From Candidatus Hydrogenedentota bacterium (GTDB lineage Bacteria > Hydrogenedentota > Hydrogenedentia > Hydrogenedentales > CAITNO01), in assembly GCA_007118765.1 (NCBI GenBank), contig SKQZ01000366.1, positions 1 through 6,518 of the forward strand: 6,518 bases of DNA, written 5' to 3'. Position 1 is the first letter of the stretch, and each line of letters begins with the position of its first letter. A model generated the notes under the pieces. The model saw nothing but the letters and a program-made list of their open reading frames with translations. It searched no databases and was not told the origin of the DNA. Both the position numbers and the translations under genes were made by a program. Below, piece after piece: positions 4,365 to 6,518 of this stretch.

Positions 4365-6518
4365 TGAATAGATGGCTTTTTACAGGCGCCTTGTCAGGGG
4401 CGTTGCTGTGCGCGCTGATTCTGGCGGCGGCGCCGGTGCTTGCACAGGCGGACAATGACACGCCGGATGCTGCGGTGGTGCTGGAACTGGGCGAGGAGGT
4501 TTCGGGCACTACTGAAGGCGCGGGCACCTGGTGGCTGAATCCTTGTGACCCGGATATGACGCCGCCGGACATTGTGCTTGCCGGCGATACGTCAATATGG
4601 CTGGAGAACGATGACGAATACGAGGAATACGGTTTTGCCTCGGTTATTGACCTTTGCGACGGCGACATGCTTGCGTTGGACATAATGCCCCATGAGATTG
4701 GCGTCATTTTCCTGCGCAATGCGGCACAGATTTATGAGACCTATCTTGTATACGGGCTTGGCGGCGCAGAAATGGTTGCAAGCATGGAGAGCATCTTTAA
4801 CGAATGGGGCGGTGCGGAATTGGACGAAGAAGGACAGCCCGTGGACGCGGAGACCACACCATTCTTGGATGAGCCGGGCAATTATGATATCCAGTATTTT
4901 GTTGCGGATTCCTCCGGCAATGTTGGCTGGGCGGAACGGCGCGTAACGATTGCAGGCGATGCTTCCATTGCGTTGATTGGCGATGAGGTCATGACGTATG
5001 AATGTTATAACGACCCGCCGCCGGCCGAAGCATTTGTCGATCCGGGCGCGGAAGCGTTTGACGTGGACGGCACGCCCATCGTAGATATTGACGTGGATGA
5101 TGACGGATTTGACGAGGGTGTGGTCGGTGAATATATGTTCACCTATACGGCGGTTACTGCTGATGAGGTTGAACTGACTGTAACGCGCACGGTGATTGTG
5201 GAAGACACCACCGAGCCGGGGCTGATAATTACCGGCGGCTCAGAGCAGAGCGTTCTCTGTAATGATCCTGATTGGGCGCTTCCCAGTGCATTTTCCATTG
5301 ATGCCTGTGACGGTAATTTGTCCGCTAATGTTGAGACCGCCGGCGATGAGGACATTGATATCTCCATGCTCGGCGCGACCTTTGAAGTTACCTACTCCGT
5401 CGAGGACAGCTCGGGCAACGTTGCGGAACGTGTACTCACCCTTTCCGTTGTGGGCGATCCCGTCATTGAAATTGACGGCTTTGCGCTTGAAGACGAGAAT
5501 CCCGAACTGGAAGTTTCTTGCGGCGATGATGCGTTTGACGCGGCGGCGCTGGCGACGGCGTGGGATGCCTGCGGCAATGACATCACGGCCGGCCTTGATG
5601 TTGACGTGGTACTTGTTGGCGATCCCGACAAGGTGGATACCAGCGTACCTGAAGCGGAGTATCTCGTGACCTATACGGTTATGGACAGTGCGGGCACGGA
5701 AGTGCAGCGTACACTGACGGTGGTGATTGTTGATTATGAACCGGTCATTACCCTTGAAGAAGATGAGATTACCGTACCGTGCGGCGTAGCGATTGTCTAT
5801 CCAAACTACAGTGCCGTTGATCCTTGCACGGGTGATGCCATTACGGGCGATGACCTGCAGCGCGTGATCCCCGTCGGGTTTAGCAGCACGGATCCCCGGG
5901 GCGGTACCTATGAAGTGATCATCCGGGCCACAGGCGCCGCAGGGAATATAGCAGAGGCGCCTCTTATTGTTAATGTGGAAGACCCGATGTTTTCGATAAC
6001 CGGCGTCCCCGCCACATTGACCGCAGAATGCGGCGTTCCGTTTGCGTTGCCTGAAGCGGTGCTTGTCGGGTCGTGTGACTTGGGTGATTTCGTGGAAGAA
6101 GACGTTGATATCCCCGAAGCACTTGATTTGGAAGACCCCGCCGTAGGCGTGTACGAGGTGGTGTATACCGCGACGGACGGCTTTAACGATGCCGAGCACA
6201 CACTCACTGTGACCGTGACGGATACCCAGGCGCCGAGCGTATCCGTAACCGGCGATGACCCGGATGCCTGGGATCCTGTTAACAATGCATGGGTTTATAC
6301 CGTGACGGCAGGCGACCACGCTACGTGGGCAGAGTTTGCCGCTTCAATTATCGCAGAGGATCCGGACGGCATCGTTGGCGTAGCGGATGATGTTTGCGAT
6401 GGTGTATTTACCAGCCTTGACAGCCCGGGCAGCTTTGAGATTCTGGTGCAGGTAAGCGAAACCTTTGATCCGGCCGACTTGGAAGAGCTCGATGCTTTCG
6501 GCTTGGAGCAGACGCTCG
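4364..6518 (+). CDS. Large secreted protein of tandem Cys-paired Ig-like repeats (3' end outside window)
   Basis: The frame is open for 718 codons and leaves the window without a stop. Residues 1-27 or 29 form a signal peptide: MNRW, a hydrophobic core, then APVLAQA with cleavage after VLA or AQA. The mature part is strongly acidic. It consists of repeats of about 85 residues, roughly 202-282, 285-363, 366-457, 459-539 and 542-620, with a sixth starting near 624 and a divergent one in 60-197. Each begins with a short strand, then a Cys, a second Cys 15-17 residues later (299/315, 386/403, 473/488, 556/571), and ends with a strand pattern such as GTYEVIIRATGAAGN. The first full repeat has only C214. 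This matches DUF5011/HYR-type bacterial Ig-like domains as known from surface proteins. DIDVDDDGFDE (241-251) resembles a calcium-binding loop. It is probably an extracellular or surface structural or adhesive protein; no catalytic domain is visible. It is transcribed divergently from the methyltransferase. Confidence 0.9.
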   Translation, partial: MNRWLFTGALSGALLCALILAAAPVLAQADNDTPDAAVVLELGEEVSGTTEGAGTWWLNPCDPDMTPPDIVLAGDTSIWLENDDEYEEYGFASVIDLCDGDMLALDIMPHEIGVIFLRNAAQIYETYLVYGLGGAEMVASMESIFNEWGGAELDEEGQPVDAETTPFLDEPGNYDIQYFVADSSGNVGWAERRVTIAGDASIALIGDEVMTYECYNDPPPAEAFVDPGAEAFDVDGTPIVDIDVDDDGFDEGVVGEYMFTYTAVTADEVELTVTRTVIVEDTTEPGLIITGGSEQSVLCNDPDWALPSAFSIDACDGNLSANVETAGDEDIDISMLGATFEVTYSVEDSSGNVAERVLTLSVVGDPVIEIDGFALEDENPELEVSCGDDAFDAAALATAWDACGNDITAGLDVDVVLVGDPDKVDTSVPEAEYLVTYTVMDSAGTEVQRTLTVVIVDYEPVITLEEDEITVPCGVAIVYPNYSAVDPCTGDAITGDDLQRVIPVGFSSTDPRGGTYEVIIRATGAAGNIAEAPLIVNVEDPMFSITGVPATLTAECGVPFALPEAVLVGSCDLGDFVEEDVDIPEALDLEDPAVGVYEVVYTATDGFNDAEHTLTVTVTDTQAPSVSVTGDDPDAWDPVNNAWVYTVTAGDHATWAEFAASIIAEDPDGIVGVADDVCDGVFTSLDSPGSFEILVQVSETFDPADLEELDAFGLEQTL

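Noticed and set aside
4030..4719. 230-residue N-terminal extension of the methyltransferase frame
   Set aside because: It runs antisense through the divergent promoter region and the signal-peptide end of the rightward gene, is Ser/Thr-rich without domain similarity, and the family core starts after 4029.
5240..6319. 359-codon open frame on the minus strand inside the large rightward gene
   Set aside because: It is antisense to the repeat-protein frame. Its composition (His, Arg, Gly and Ile rich) is what reverse reading of Asp/Glu/Val-rich codons produces, and it has no recognisable domain or ribosome binding site.

Overview
The window holds five protein-coding genes from a mid-to-high GC bacterium. 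Four lie on the minus strand: a class I methyltransferase, a PTS enzyme I (ptsI), a PerR-like Fur-family regulator and a ferritin, in that transcription order. One very large gene runs rightward from position 4364 and leaves the window without a stop. The organism cannot be named from this sequence. A PerR-type peroxide sensor next to a non-haem ferritin, enzyme I, and a Gram-negative-style secreted protein made of Cys-paired Ig-like repeats would fit an anaerobic or microaerophilic environmental bacterium. The PVC group or Hydrogenedentota-like lineages are possible, but this is a low-confidence inference from repeat style only.

Layout. Positions 1-196 are non-coding and hold a perfect GC-rich stem-loop (13-30) and a longer imperfect palindrome (59-126). 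Ferritin (712 to 197, minus) follows a 119-bp gap that contains its ribosome binding site and a 13-bp inverted repeat (771-783), a candidate operator. The PerR-like regulator (1236 to 832, minus) lies 56 bp downstream of ptsI (3014 to 1293, minus). The 184-bp gap 3015-3198 separates ptsI from the methyltransferase (4029 to 3199, minus). The 334-bp divergent region 4030-4363 contains the best promoter in the window (TTGACA-17-TATTAT, plus strand), a long leader, a possible short upstream ORF whose TAA overlaps the next ATG, a stem-loop and a strong Shine-Dalgarno. The secreted repeat protein then fills 4364-6518.

How the genes work together. The ferritin-PerR pair is a coherent oxidative-stress and iron-storage module: all five residues corresponding to the PerR regulatory metal ligands are present, and the ferritin has an intact ferroxidase centre. 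Enzyme I is the general PEP-dependent phosphoryl donor of the phosphotransferase system, but its HPr partner is not in the window and its C-terminus looks short. The methyltransferase has no assigned substrate. The large rightward gene encodes an acidic exported protein with about five or six tandem domains of roughly 85 residues, most carrying a pair of cysteines, probably a cell-surface or extracellular structural or adhesive protein. I see no mobile element, CRISPR array, tRNA or rRNA, and no convincing new defence or enzymatic system. The least ordinary region is the divergent leader plus repeat-protein gene.
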